Assembly (NCBI GenBank): GCA_963377175.1
Contig: CAUJNA010001446.1
Span: 322,922-386,921, forward strand
Direction of reading: 5' to 3'
Length of the DNA: 64,000 nt
From: Effrenium voratum
Lineage: Eukaryota; Sar; Dinophyceae; Suessiales; Symbiodiniaceae
The translations under genes and the position numbers were made by a program. A model generated the notes under the pieces. That model was not told the DNA's origin and searched no databases. It saw only the letters and a list, made by a program, of their open reading frames with translations. Shown piece after piece: positions 12,001 through 26,400 of the stretch (positions are counted from its first letter, which is position 1; each line of letters begins with the position of its first letter).

Positions 12001-15000
12001 TTCTCGGTCCCTGGTTGCGCCAGGCTTGATTGTCGATGTTTCACCATGGTCACCATTTTGCAGTTCCTTTGTTTTGCCCTTGCTTCCAGCAAGCAGGCTT
12101 GGCAACTTGGGCTGGCAGCTTGCCTTGGGCGAGAGGTTGCAGTCACCCGCCAGCAACTCCTGCTGAGGCGTGCCTTTGGGGCTTCCTTGGACTTCTCGAG
12201 GGCTCCCTGCTGCAACCCGGCATAAGGTTGGCCAATTGCGCGTGACATGCGCCCATGTGCCAACGTACCATAAAGATGTAAAGATGCTTTTGCCTGAGCC
12301 ATGCCGAGTTTGAGAATGGCGAGGGCCACATGCAGCAGCGACCATAATCGCGGGAATGGGTCCATCTCAGGGCCTGCACATCGCGCTTTTCAGCTTGCCT
12401 GCCGACTGTTGCACAAATCCTAGCGACGCTTTTCTATTGTGGCATGCCCCTGTCACCATGCGGACGCGGAGTTGTCGAATGAGTGATAGCTCCAGCTGCG
12501 GCACTGGGGCCACTTGCTGCTGGGTCTGCCTCGGGCGGTAGAGGGAGTAGGGATAATGCCGATGATGCTTGCAGGATTTAAGTCTTCGCAGCCCTGCACC
12601 CAAGGCAAACAATTTGTCAAGCAGAGTAGGTTGTCGAGTAGCAATGAACTCGAGGGCTTGCGAATACGAAACGAATGAAACGTGGTGCGAACCTCTGTAT
12701 GTCAGCATCTTGGCGTGAACGGATTGCATTGGCTCCGACCTGTTGCCCCTTCATCCAAAAGTGGTAGGGGTGGGCTTTGGACACCTGTGGTAGTTTGGTA
12801 GACTTTACAAGGACTCGAGCTGACTAATTCCAGTGCAGAGCAACTTATATCGACCTGACAAAGGGGTTGTTTGCGACCTTCGTGATGAAAATGTTGCTGT
12901 TCGCTTCTGGGGTGCTCCAACTCGTTTCAGATTTATTTCCAGACGTCTTTCAGGCAATGCCGAATGGAGCTGCTGCTTGGCTGGAGTACCCCCCCCCTGT
13001 TAGATCCCGTGGTTTTGTGGCCAGCATGAAAATTGGAGAACCCCCACATGTCTTGGAAGACCACTTGGTGTTCTTTAGCCGACCCAAAGGGCATGTCCTC
13101 AGCGACACGCCCAACTGGGCCGGCGGTGTGTGTCTCCCTTGTTTTGAGCTTCTTAGAAGACCGCCAAGCAACAAGGTGACCACCGTTCAGCAAAGATTTG
13201 GTCTTTTATAGTTTGAGATGTGCCCTTGTCGGTTGCTTCTGCAAACAGACTCCAACAGCCAAATTGTGGGGGACCGAGAAGTCGCATTGGGCATTGGCAT
13301 GCCCTTCAGTCGCGTGGCAATGTTGAGCATTGCAAACTAGCTTGGGGCTTTGAGTTGTTTTGCTCCCAGGCGTTCGGAACAGCCTAATGCCTCTAGCCAG
13401 ATCGAGCATAGATTCTTGTTCAATCCGCTTTCCGCGCGGGAAGGTTATCTCCACAAATTTATTATAGTATTTTGGGGTTGGCACGGGTCCTAACCAATGG
13501 TTCAGGCCACCTTGTCCGCTTCCTTTTCTTTTGCGAGCCACGACTGCTGTGGAAAAGGGCTAGAATTCACCGTGGTTTGTACGGAACGCTGGCAACTGAC
13601 CGACCTGATTCACTGATGCAGCCAACCAGATCCAGCTTACAGTGAAGGGTGTTGCATGAGGGACTTGATCTTAGGGGCCTACCTTGCACGGCGCAAAGCG
13701 GTTAGGCAGGTCATTCAGCTGGAGACGGACCTTGGGTTAATAATACTATTGACAAGTTTGGCCGGGTGATTTGTTTGGCCCATCCAGCATGAGCAAGCCG
13801 CTCAGGGCAGCCGATGATCCGTTGCTGCTTTTGCACCCGACCGCGAAGTACTTTTTGTCGGATACTTCAGGCGGATCTTGCACAGAATGGCTTGCGCTGC
13901 CAGCTGAGCGCTTTCCCGTGGAATGGGGAATCTGCAAGAGTCCTCGTCATTTGTTGCGGGAGGGGGTTGGAACAGGGAACGTCCTGACTGATTGACAGGT
14001 GAATCATTTTGAGTTCTTTAGCGAGGCTGCCTGACTTTACATGCCTAAATCACATGGACGCGAAGCTTTGGCACTTTGCATAGCACATCATCAAAGGAAG
14101 TTTAGACGAAACTGCCGTAGTACTGGCGCTAAGAGAAGGCCAGCTGCCGTTTAAAAGCAGATGAGAGCGGAAAGAGAAGACAAGAGACAAGAAGAGGAGA
14201 AAAGGCTGTCGTGAAAAAGTCAGATAGAATGTGCTCACAGTGAGCGCCCTGTGCGTTTTTGCGGCCCTGTTTTTGCTTGGCAGGCGCAGCGCTTTCCCAA
14301 GGTCGGAAAGAGACAGAGACAGAGGCAGAGAAAGAGAGAGAACAAAAAACACACACAAGAAATGAACAAATACCTATTGCCCGCTTATTCCAGAAGCTTC
14401 CGAAAACCGGCTTTGCCTTGAACAGGCTCCAGGTATCTTTCTGCAAGAAATTACAATGATTTCTGGAAGACACCCCCCAAGCCGCGTCCAAGCCCAGTCA
14501 TGCTCACCCCACCACATCGATTTCGCTTCCGGTCACGCTCAGCCTTGTAATTAAAAATGACACAGGCCCCCGATTTACCACTAGGCTTTTGAATCCTGGG
14601 TCGGGATGGTGTTTGCCTTTTGTTGTCCTTTCAAAACCCAACGACATGGCACCCTCAAACAAACAACGCGCAGACACATGAAGACAGAGGGACAGCTGTG
14701 CCCACGACGGCATCTCCAGTTGGTCGCCTTTGCCATGCGGACAGGATTGGATCCCAATGATCCATCTGCCTGGCCTGGTGACAGCTGGGTTGCGCCTTGG
14801 ACTGTTTCAATGTGAGCCCGCATTTCCAGGGAGTTGAGGGGCGGGTTTCATGATCTTTTTGGGAAAATTATCTGCCATATCAGGGTTTGGGTCGACCCTG
14901 ATGGCCTTCAAATATCATTATGGTGGTCCTGGGGTGTGCGTAGTGCCTTTTCCGTGTTGTCAGCTCGTCTACCCGGATGCTCGTTTCAACGCCCTGACTG

Positions 15001-18000
15001 CGCCAGCATTGCGGCGTTTGGTGGGAAGCCTGGTGTGCACTTTCGCGGAAGTGCCCTGTTGGAGGGAGCAATGTGTTGCACTCAGCGGGCATTCTGAGTT
15101 TCCTGTTTCCCTTTGGCGCCATCATCATCGCGTGCAGGAGCTGGTTTGCAAAGCCCATGTTTTTATTGTCATTTGAGCTTGCTTTCTGTGACAGGCTCAG
15201 AAAGCTCACATTGAACTGAAAGCAGGGCCTATGAAGCGAGTATTCTGGTACACATGGATGCCTTTGGCGATCCTAGTTGGATTTTATGGGACAAGTTGTT
15301 TGTTGTGCTGTCCTTTCGAAGCCTTCCCTATTCGGCTCTTGAGTGTCCTGAATTGGGGGGGGGGCGGTGAGTGGTGGCAAGGAAGGGACGGGTGGTGGCT
15401 TAGACGGGGCTCCCCCGTTTTAACCTCAGGTTTGGTCACGCGGCCCTTTTAAAAGCTGCGGTTTGGATCAAGTGTGTTTCAGGGTTTGGCAAGCAACAGG
15501 GCAGGCATGATTCGCCATATGGATGTGGCTGCCTTGTGCATGTGAGCGAGCATGGTTTGGAGCGTTGGAAGCTATGTTGAGTACCTTTCCCTCGTGATAT
15601 CAAGAAACTTCACTCACCTTCGCTGCGGTGGGCTGAATTTGGCCAGTCTTGAACTTTGGCGGGAAGTCCTGTGCTTCCCCCAAGTAGTGGCTTGAAACGA
15701 CAAATCACTAGGCAGACCAACCTTGTGAAGATTCTTCAATGCTTACTCACAAACCTGAACTAACATTCGGTTCTTCTTTTCTTTTGCTGGGTGTCTGCCA
15801 GTACGGTACGTCTTGATCCCTTTGCCTACGCGCTGCTTTCAAGAAGGCGGCGGCAGACTTCTCGTTGCGGTAGAAGAGTCAAATGTAGTTTAGAACCCCA
15901 TGGGTGAACAACATACACTAGACTCACTTGTAAACGAATCGACCATTTCATCTTTGGGTTTTCTATGTTGGCAGCCACTTTTAGTCATTGCCCTTACAAT
16001 TCGTCAGATGATCCATCTCAGCTAGCTCCTTGGTGCCTCGGGCTGCGCCAATTCCACTCGAGGTGCGTTGGGCGCAGTCCCGCACACCCGGCTCGCCTGC
16101 GGATCCCTGCGACACAGGCCGTCTGATTGATTCGAAAGCTCCCACAAGGAATGGTCTTGCGTCTTGCGTCGTGTTCGCGCGGGCACTCAAAACACCTTGG
16201 CCTGAGCACAGGCACCAAAATGGGCCAGTTGAGTTTTTAGCGCCAGGCCGGGGCTACATATTCAAATATTTTGCATGCGGAGCGCTTCTTTCTGGCTGAT
16301 GCTCACATGCCGCAATTAGCCAGATAGCGTGGGGTTGCTGGACCCAAAATCTGGGCTCATGCCAGATACGCGCCATTGGGTTGCAGCTCGGGTGTCGATT
16401 AGGAGTTCAACAATATTGTATTTATATATATATATATACACATACATATATATATATATAAGTGCGATTTGTACCATGGTGCGATTTGGCCACTCGCACT
16501 TCGCAGCTCAGGTAGCGCCCAAGTGAGTCAGAATCAAGACCTGGTGCTCATGGGGTTGACATGATTGACCCAAAACTATGGACTCCAAAGGCCGGATGCA
16601 CCTGTTTATGGTTGGGACTGCTCCTTTAGCGTGGCTATGATTGTTCTAAGTGGGCTCCTGACTGATCCTTCACAAGCAGCAACAAAATCACTGCCAACAT
16701 GGGCTGCACACCCGATGCTGTTGCCAATTAAGAGAATAGCTACGGTGGCAACCCACTATCCGGCAAAGACAAGTACACCCAACGCTCACTTAAGAACTTA
16801 ATAACTCATGTTTCTTGGTTCCGCTGCACCTTCCTCTTGCCAAGCAGCAATTCCTACGCCCTGAACATCGGGCAATGTCGCTCATACCCTGTATTCATTG
16901 TTGGTCAAGGGAGCCCTGAAAGCCTTTGGCCTTGACAAAAAGCCAGAAGACATTCATTCTGGATCAATAGCCCCGACTAACATGCCTGTGCGGAGTTCTA
17001 GTTCTCAAGTTCTGGAACCAGTTGTGCAGTGGTACCTTTTGCCGTTTGAGTTTGGGAGGTCCGCTCAGAATGCTCAACTCCATACAATTGGCTGCCTTTT
17101 GTACCAGGATCACTGGCAAGTGGAAGTATTATGTGAATGGCCAGGCTCTGAAATCAGGCTTGCCACTGGGCGTTTTTGTTCCAACGGGCGGCCTGAGGGC
17201 TTGACCCCGGCAGATCCCTTGGTGAGTGAATTCTTAGTTATAGTTCTCTTAGATGCCCGTGGCCTCTCAAACTTTTGGCCTGGTTTCCGAGTTGCCAGCC
17301 GACGCCCTCGTAGGCATGATCTATGTGGCTGCGCTGTATTGGCAGGGGCCCCAAGGAAGTCCTTGCGGCATGGTCCGGGAAACAGCTCCGAGTCGCTTTA
17401 TCAAAACCGGCAGGGCAACTTGTTAGATTACGTTCTTAAGCTTTGCTTCTGTCAGACGTATGCATCATACTCGTTTGAAGGGGGTTCATTTTGCAAATAT
17501 TTGGTTTATTGGATTCCTGCTGTGTCAGTCCTTCCTTGTTGCACACACGCCTACCATACACATTTGATCCCCCCCCTCCCCCGGCCTCGTGAGCGGCATT
17601 TCTTTGTGTCACGAACCAACCAGCAAGGCTTTTGAAACATTGGGCAAGCACACAGGCAAGCGGGAACACATCAGGCGATCAATGCTGTTTGCCACCAATT
17701 ACGCCGTGGTTCATGTTCAGAGGCTTTGGGTACCATGTAAAGGTTGTCAAGAACAAATATCATATGCATAGCCGTAATCATCATCACGCTTCACGTTGCC
17801 GTTTTGCGAGGCGATTAGTTGCGCTGCATGCGTCAAAGGATTTGCAGTTGATAGTTCTTCTGAGTCGCCGTGCATCAAGTACTCATCTTCATATGTGTTT
17901 TCCGCACCGTATGGCTCATTTTCTAGGTCATGCTTGCTCAACAAGAGTGTATGGTTTAAGAACGAGCCCCCTCTCAGCAACATGATGTTTCCTGGTGGCC

Positions 18001-20334
18001 TTCATTTGGGAGAACGAACGCGCCCTTAAAGCAAAGACACAGCTAAGTGGGTTTTGGGCAATAGCATTTTCAGCATGTGAGGAAGCGTAGGCTCATGTTA
18101 CTATGACTGTGACGGAGGAAGGCACACTTGTTTGAGCCGCACACACACTCAGAGGCACCCACACGCTCGCAAACACGCAGACATTTTGGCAAACAGGACC
18201 TTTATCACCACCTTAACTTTGCATCATACCTACTCACTTCTTAAGCAGGTTCCACTTCATGTCTTCCTTCGCACAAACGGCATCAACAGGCATGTTCGAA
18301 CCCCCAAGACGTCCACAGACATATTTGGGCTTGAGTTGTGCACATACATGGAAAAACGAGGCATGAAAATGGCTTGGGGTTGGCAAAGGTGCACATTTAT
18401 CGCTGACATTGTTGGTAAAAATAATTACGCATACCCAGGCCTTGACAAGGGAAACCGCAAGTCTTTCCGTTTGGGTGCATGCTTCAACCTGCGCCTGTTT
18501 GGTCAAGCCAAGGGCAACAACAAGGGAGACACAAAGCAACATGTGTTACCTTTCGATTGGGCGACAGGCAGGAAGCACCGCAATTGGAAATCAAATTTCT
18601 CCATGGGCAAGCATTCACCCTACCCCGTGCAAGGAACAGTTGTGCCGTCTTTTAATATTGCTGGGAGGCTGTCTGGCACGGTTGTTTTGGAAAAACGTAT
18701 AAAAGCATGAGGTCAGAGTCCCCTTTTTGGCCTGGCTGATCAGGGCCTGCCACGTTCAGCTCCCTTTTGACTGACAATACCCCTCCTCTGGTGATTCCTG
18801 CGCCATGCTCAGGAAATGATTGTTTTTTTGCAATGGGCTATTAGAATTTTGTGTCGCGTCTCCGACCTTTCAACACTTGCAATGACCCGAATGTTTGAAG
18901 CCATTGTGCTGCCAAATGGATCAATTCAATTTATTGGCATTTCGCTCTAGTCCCAGGTCTGTCATGACTATGACCTCCGCAACTGGGCTGGCAATGCAAA
19001 AGCTGGGTGTGGGCAGGGGGCATTTTGGTTTATGAAGTACTGGATGCACATTGACGGAAGTAAGCAAGGGTCTTTCCATCGTGTCAACTTGCTTACGGGT
19101 GCAAAGGGCAGGCAATGCAACGTGCCTTTGACGAATCACTCGCATACGGCCATACAGAAATGCACCACGATCCTCAGCCAAAAAGCAGGGAACCTTGCTT
19201 CCCCCCGCAATGGGAACCAAACCAGACGGTGGAACAGCAGCTGATCTTGCATAGATTGACGTGTGGATGACGTGCTTGTAGAATTGGTTGTGTGTCTGTC
19301 TGTGTCTGTGTGTGTGTGTGGGTCTCGGTCGGTCAGTCGGTCGGTCGATCGATCGGGGTGTGTGGGTGTGTGTGTGTGTGTGCGCGTTTGTGTGTGTACA
19401 CACGAGGGAGAAGGGCCCATTGGCAAGGAATCACATTGTCGTGATGTGAATCCTAATTCTGAATGAGTTCCAGGGAAACTCTGCAGTTGCCAGTTGCTGG
19501 GCGAGGAGGGCTTGCCGCATTGAGTACTGTTTGTGTTTTATGAGCTGACTTTTAACCGCAACTTCCTGATGGGAAGCCAAAGGTAAGTGCCTCGCCATCG
19601 AGCTGCAGAGCTTGTCTTTTTTAGGCGTCCTTGCGGGGAACCAAAGAACAACCATTTGCAGGCTCCTTTTTCTTGGAGGCGTACAAGTGGCATTGGTTTC
19701 TTTAGCATGGCCTGACCTTCCATATTTCAACTTAGGGCGTTTAAGAAACACACATCTCACAAGGTGCTTCACATTCATGGGCCGGTCTTTCTTCAGCACT
19801 TGTTTGGCTAGTTGGCTCTTCTTCCGAGACCTGTGCGCATGAAGTTTTGAGTACCTGCTAGTGGCTGGTCCCACAAAATGCCGAGGAATCTCTCAGAATG
19901 GTCTTCCCCGTAGACATTTCGTTTCTTAAGCAGCAAGCGATGTGTCGGACAGGTGAACTAGTTGCCTCCCAGGTGTTTACTGCACTAGCCGATAGTGGGT
20001 TCGGCGGCAAGAGCAGCGGCAAGCGTGTGCGAGAGCTCGCAGTCCTCAGAGCGGAGACCAACCCTTCTTCCGTTTCAACTTTTAAGTGTCAGAGGTGCAG
20101 AGGCCTTTTCACCATTGGCCACGCAGAGGCGTTGTGCGCCTTTGAGGATGCCCCGGATTGCGTTGGTTGAAAAGGCAACGAAAGAAACCCCCACCATTTC
20201 GGGTGTGCCCCTGTGACAGTGTCATTGAGCGAGGTGGGATACGGCGACATTTTGCCCTACACCCCAGCGGAGTACGTTGCCTGCACCAGCTGTCAGACAC
20301 CAAGTCCTTGCCTGCTTGTCAGCTTGCCTGCTTG

Positions 20335-20418
<84 letters not shown>

Positions 20419-23400
20419 AGCAGCCTCACTTCGATGGATCCTTTTGACGTGAAGCGAGTCCCCGCCAGTGGAAGAGCTCTGGTTCATTTGGCGTTGCTCT
20501 ATGAATCTAAAGTCGATGTTCACCAAACAAACATATAGCCCAGTTCAGATGCTTGCTCAGATGGTTTCGGACTGTTCTGTCATACCAAGGCATGATGATC
20601 AGCTCCATCGTTTGGGCGTATATCATCGGAGCCGCGTGCGCTGTGATGTCCAAGATGGTGCGGGGTCCCAGCAGAGGGCTGGTTGCTTAGAATGTTGCAA
20701 TGTCAACCATGACAACATTTGATAAGCTTGGAGGACCATGCGATTCTATTTCTCTTCCGCGTTTCCCGGGGAATCACGTGATGCGGTCGTTGCCTTGTTC
20801 CAAATTCAACATAATAGGATTCGCTGCTGGCATCCTCACCTAATGCACGCCACCAGTTTCGTATAATGCCATCCTTGTCGGTTGCAGCTGGTCTTTGCAC
20901 TGAGGATCCAGAGCTGAGCGAGTTCGAGCGCAGGCGATGGGGAACGGGAGTTGGGCAAGTGTGCAGATCTGTGCTTATCTAGACCATTCCAGTGTTCGAT
21001 TGGAATTTGAAAGGATGATTCAAAAGGTTTGCTGGCTAAATGTGTACATGGAATCGCTAGGCAACTAGCGAGGTACTTGGAGAGTGTGCTAGCACAAGCA
21101 CATGCCTACAGCATACCTAACGCCAAAACGTGGTACCTCACGACTTTTCGCTGGCACACCATGGTGCAACACAGCGCTGGCCCACATGTACAACATGCAT
21201 ATTGCCAGTCAAGCCTGGGGGCTGAAACTAAGGGAAACGCGGGATATTTCACATGGTTTAGTTTCATGTTGCTTTCTAGCAGTGCTGGAAACGGGTGGGC
21301 CAATGTGGATGATTTGGGGTTTCCAGGCCGGGGATTTGGCGCATCCGCGGTCTGGGCTCGGCGCCGAGGATTGATGACTTCAATGCCATGGCGCAGGACC
21401 AGGCGAGGTGCCCGGAGTTGGGAGCTTTGGCTCGGAGCGGCCACGATAGATGCATACACACGGAAACAACGTTATTCCTGTGTGTGTGTGTTTTGTGTGT
21501 GTTTTGTGTGTGTGTGTGGTGTGTGGTCTGTGGTCTGTGGTCTGTGGTCTGTGGTCTGTGGTCTGTGGTCTGTGGTCTGTGGTCTGTGGTCTGTGGTCTG
21601 TGGTCTGTGGTCTGTGGTCTGTGGTCTGTGTCTGTGTCTGTGTCTGTGTCTGTGTGTGCCTGTGTCTGTGCCTGTGCCTGTGCCTGTGCCTGCGTCTGTC
21701 TTTGTCTCCGTCTGTGTCTGTGTGTCTGTGTCTGTCTTTGTCCCTGTGTGTGTGTGTGTCTGTCAGAGCTTTTTGCTGGCAGGCTGGCAGGATAGTAAAG
21801 ATTGGCACGCACAAACGAAAGCTAGTGCGTCAAAGCAAGGCCGCGTCATATTCAGCCTCCAGCAACACAAACACCGAAGATCAGTTCCTTCTTGTGTCAT
21901 CCACTTTGCCCACCCAACATGGCCTCACATGTTGTGCTTGTTAGGCTTTGCTCTCTCCTTACTCAGAGCTGCATAGCACTCATTCCGATCATGTGAGTGA
22001 ACCATCCTTTATACCCAATGTCATTACAGCAATTTGCGGTGCTGGCAAGCTTTGCGGCACGCAATTACTTGCAACAACAAATTGAGTCGCTTGCCTGTCG
22101 CATGCTGCAGGACTTGCCACAGCACATCCGATGGCGAGGACGCGAGTACATCCGTGTCTCGGCCAATGATCGGCCCATGTGAGCAGCACTGAAAGCCTTT
22201 GCTTGCCAGATTAGTAGGTGCATGGTTCTGGTTCGACTTTCTACTCGATCCGTCGGGCTATATATTAGCTGCTATTGAGAAGTGTTCATACTTCACCCTG
22301 AACTATTGGGAACGAAACAAATGTCAGTGGGTGTTGGGCGCTGCTTATTTGGTACTGAAGCAAGCTTGTGCAACTGGTTTCTTTTTCTTGCCCAAGCCAC
22401 GCTTGGATGCAATTGACATGTTCCATCGCGCAGAGCCTGTCAGGCACTCATGATGTGTCGTAGTAATCTGCCGATGCACGGCAAGCATTAGGTTCAAAGG
22501 AACCAAGCCTTATAAAGCCAGGTGTCCACAGTGTTTGCGGCATTTTGCCCAGTCGTCCATTGAAGTTCGTTGGTCATGGAAGGGGGTGGAAGGACTTTGC
22601 CGGTTCAGCTGCGTGACAGAGTCAGAGGCGCGCTTGTTTCCGCGGCCCGGAATCAAGGTCTTTACCTCCTTCTGACGGAAACGGCAATCAAATGCCCCAA
22701 ACAGATGGAAATATCTTCTGGCGCAAAAGTGAAGAAGACGGAGCCAGGGCGGCACAACGAGGCTTCCAGATTGGGGCAAGGTCAGGCAGTTGAAGCAAGA
22801 AGTTACCCTATGTCTTCATAGACCTGAAGTATTGGATTGATGTTTGCACATTGGTCTTCAAAACTGGGCTGCAGTAAGCAAGAAGCCATGGCGGAAAATG
22901 GAGTTCCTGGCCGAGGATAGGCGCTTGAGACAGGGACAAGTTCTCGTTTCGCCCAGGGGAGCAGCGCTTCCATATGCACTATTTGCGCAACATCGCCGGG
23001 GGGCCTGAGTCAAAGCCAGCTCACGGGCCGTCCACGCAAAGCTCTGGCGGGACCATGAATCCAAACAGGCAAGGGGCATCTATCTGACCGTGCCTATCAT
23101 TGTTAGTTGCGGGGGTGGGCAGCTGACCGTATGCCTAGGTCTCTCCTAGGTCCCCGCTTTGTCACCGTCCCTTGTTTTTGGATGAATGGTTTGGTAGATT
23201 GGCAACCCTGCCCTTTCAATGTCCCAAACACGGCGCAGGGTTCCAGGATTTGGGATGAATCTGATACAGTGCTTTCCGTCGCCGTAAGTTGTGCAAGGTA
23301 AACCAACAGATCCGCCGCGTAAAGACCAACATCTTGCACACGAAGCCCAACTTACCAGTGGTTTGCATCTGAACTCATATGGTACTCCTATCCATCAACC

Positions 23401-26400
23401 ACTGAAATGTGGGTGTGAATCAATATTCAACCACCAGGGGACCGCACATGTTAGTCCATGTTTCACCAGGGTTACCCATTGTGGGGTTACCCTATTTTTG
23501 ACCCGCAGCCGTGTGGACGGCCATTTTCTTCACAGGGGCCATGTGTTCCTTCCATTTGCTGAATACTAGGATTTTTGATCCCTTGTCGGTTTTAAAATGG
23601 AACTTATCACCACTGTTTTCTTTTTGGCAGAAATGTCAAGGAGCTTATCACTAAACTGGATTTGTTTTTTGTTCTTTCCGGGATCTTAGCCAAATGGACG
23701 TTTCGGTCGGAAGGCTTCGGCGGTCACCTAGGATGCCTGGGAGGGCCTTGGCACGGACCTGCGCGGCACGGTGGCGCGGCAAATGGCGTGGCTGCCTCAG
23801 CCGAATTTTACACCGAGGCCGCGCTAGCAAAGACGGGGGGGCCCGGCTTAGGGGTGGGGGGGGAGCGGGGGGGCGGGGAAGGCCCTGAGATCCTTTGAGT
23901 GTTTTTATTTTGGGGGGGAGGGGTTCATTTCAGAAAGTTCGATTTGATGCAAGGGGGGTTTCTGCCGTTTTAGAATAGATCGAGGATTTTCCCTGAGCCC
24001 TGCAGCCGCTACAACTGGGGCGGCGAAAGACCAGATATGTGCTGACTCAAGCTCCAGCTTCGTTACTGACAATAGTCAGCCCATCAGTTCGAGTTATTGG
24101 ATGCCTCACATGCCCCGGGATTGCTTTTTTGTTTCACGCTTCAGTTATGCAGTTCTCAAATTGTTCCCTTGTTACTCTTATATATTTTTTGTCGCTTGTT
24201 CTTTACTTCTTTTTTCTCCAGGGTAAGAAAAGAAAACATACTTTTTCTCACTCCCCATAGCATTATTGCCTCCAGACATTCCCGGTGACCTCCCTGAATC
24301 AGAATGAATGGATGCTAGCCTGTGGCGCAAGGGAAGGTTTGGCCCTGGGCACGCCTAGGATGGCCTGCGTGGCTTATAGGCAAGTTGCGAGGTGGAAAGG
24401 ATGCTGGCAGTAAAAGGGCTGATGCTTGCTTGAGATGGGTTGATTCCTCATGGCTTGCGCGCCTTGAAATGCTGAAGGGTTTTTACGCTGCTGGCAGAGA
24501 GGGCCATCAGTGTGCCAGTGCGAAAGCTGCCTGGAGCCAAGGTCTCACTACATCAACCATATTTGGTTTTTCAAAGGCCTGGCGCTCAGCTGGGGCAATC
24601 GGTGCCCAAAGCAGAGATAGGGTTCTTCCAGGGTCCCTTGAAGTGAGTTTTCTTTGGGTGCTGTTTTTGAGGAATGAGTTGAGTTGAGTCAGCGGCCAAG
24701 CTGCGGCACTTATGCACGTTCTCAGGGGGTTGCGTCACGCTGTTTCCTGGCGGCTGGAGGTTGCAAGCAAAGCAGACGGTGTAGATTACGAGGCAGCATT
24801 GTCATGGTTTTCTCAGCGATCAGGTGGCTTGGGCCAGTCCTGCCCTCCCGATTAATGTCGACTTGGGATTGCTCAGGGGATCTTACTTATTCCAGGTGAC
24901 TTCCCCGTCTGTGGGGAAGTCGTTCATTTTTTTTCGGCGGCCCACGGATTTAGTAAATGCTTGGTACGGTCCCCGTTCCCCGCGAGAATCGCTCAGGCAC
25001 CAAGGCTCAGTTTCGCGAGGACTGCGCCAAGAATTTCGCTGGGGCCCCAGGACCTTGGCTGCTGCAGCATCGGGTCATGTCGATTTGTTGTGCCTGCCGT
25101 TGCTTCGAAAGACAGGGACTTGCGTGGGGTCTTGGGACACACTTTTCGGGCATACGGAATTGAAGTACATGCGCTTCTTGCTATGATGGGAGGTGGCTGG
25201 CTGGTCACCAGTTGAGCGACGTTCTAAAACGAGGCTCAGGCAGCTGGGTTCGGCATGGAGCAACTGCAGGGGACAAGTGAGAAGGCAAATATGTTATGAG
25301 CTTTGAATCCGGTTTGCATAAGCCCCTGCTTGCTGAGAGCAGCGACAAAGAGCCTTTGAGATGCCCACTTGAAAAGCTGTGGTTTTAGCCATGGCAACGC
25401 GCACAGTGGGTCAACCACTGGCTCAACACTCGAAAACGCAGCCCGATTTCCGCGAAAGCTCCGAAAAAGCTCTTCCCAGCCTCCCCCATGTGTTGCCCAA
25501 TCAAATTTCAATCGGCCCAAGCTTTTCCGGTTCGCAAGGCTGAGAAACTATAGTTTTCCTGCACGCGCGAGAGCGAAAACTAGAGTCAAGGCTAGCTTCT
25601 TACACCGCCTTCTCTGGCAGACAGTAGCAGCTTACCCCCAACTGGGCAAGGTTCTAAACCCAGTTGCGGCCAAAGCAAAAGTTCACTTCCCCTTCCGCGA
25701 AGGCTTTCGCGGAGCTTTCGATCGAGCAATGGGATTGAAGCTGGGGTGCTTTGGGAGGTCACCTTTGAACCAATGCAAGTGGACAGGCTTGTTTTAAGCA
25801 TTGTAATTATTCCACCACCCTGCGCGCAATGATTACCAAAGCCGGTGAACTTGCAAGGGCGGCGAAGCCATTGACAGGTCCCCCCTTTTCCTTGAAGACC
25901 CCTGGAAAGCCTGGGCTTTTGGGCATTGTGTGGCCCCTTGCTTTCTTTCTTTGAGGGGGAGTTTCCCAAAAATATGAAAAGTCAAGCGCCAACCAGGCGC
26001 AAAATTCTTGTGCTATGGAAATCGCCGGCCTTGAGGTGCCCCACTTCTTCGAGCGGCGGGAGGTCATCGAGATGCCCGCGCAGCACGGGGCTCAGGGAAG
26101 CGAACTGTTGCAAACCTCATGACAATCAATACTTGGCTACGATTTGGGTGTGTCCTTTTTTGTTGGGACCCCAAATAATTTGGAGTTGCTTGCAGTTTCC
26201 CTTGAACAACCACAGGAAAGGGGGGACCCTAGAAAAGTCTTGGATCTTTAAACTTTAACTTTCGGGAAATGTGTGTGTGTGTGTGTGTGTGTCAGTGTTT
26301 TGTTTTCCCAAGCCAGCGAACAGTTAAGACATTTGCCTAGGGGTCAGTAGCGACACCTAAAGCTGAACTGTTTTTTTTTTGAGGGTACCCCTTTGGGTGT

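Noticed and set aside
16898..17635. 245-codon + open frame
   Set aside because: No recognisable domain, irregular composition; probably intronic. A YVAALYW pore-helix look-alike in another frame at 17314-17342 was also dropped because it cannot be joined in phase to the filter exon.
18132..18710. 192-codon + open frame
   Set aside because: Starts in CA-repeat-like sequence, with no motif seen and no exon-like boundaries.
22570..22640. Second C-linker-like string [11 protein letters not shown]
   Set aside because: A channel needs only one such segment; the 22111 exon has a better acceptor and a more complete match ([13 protein letters not shown]).
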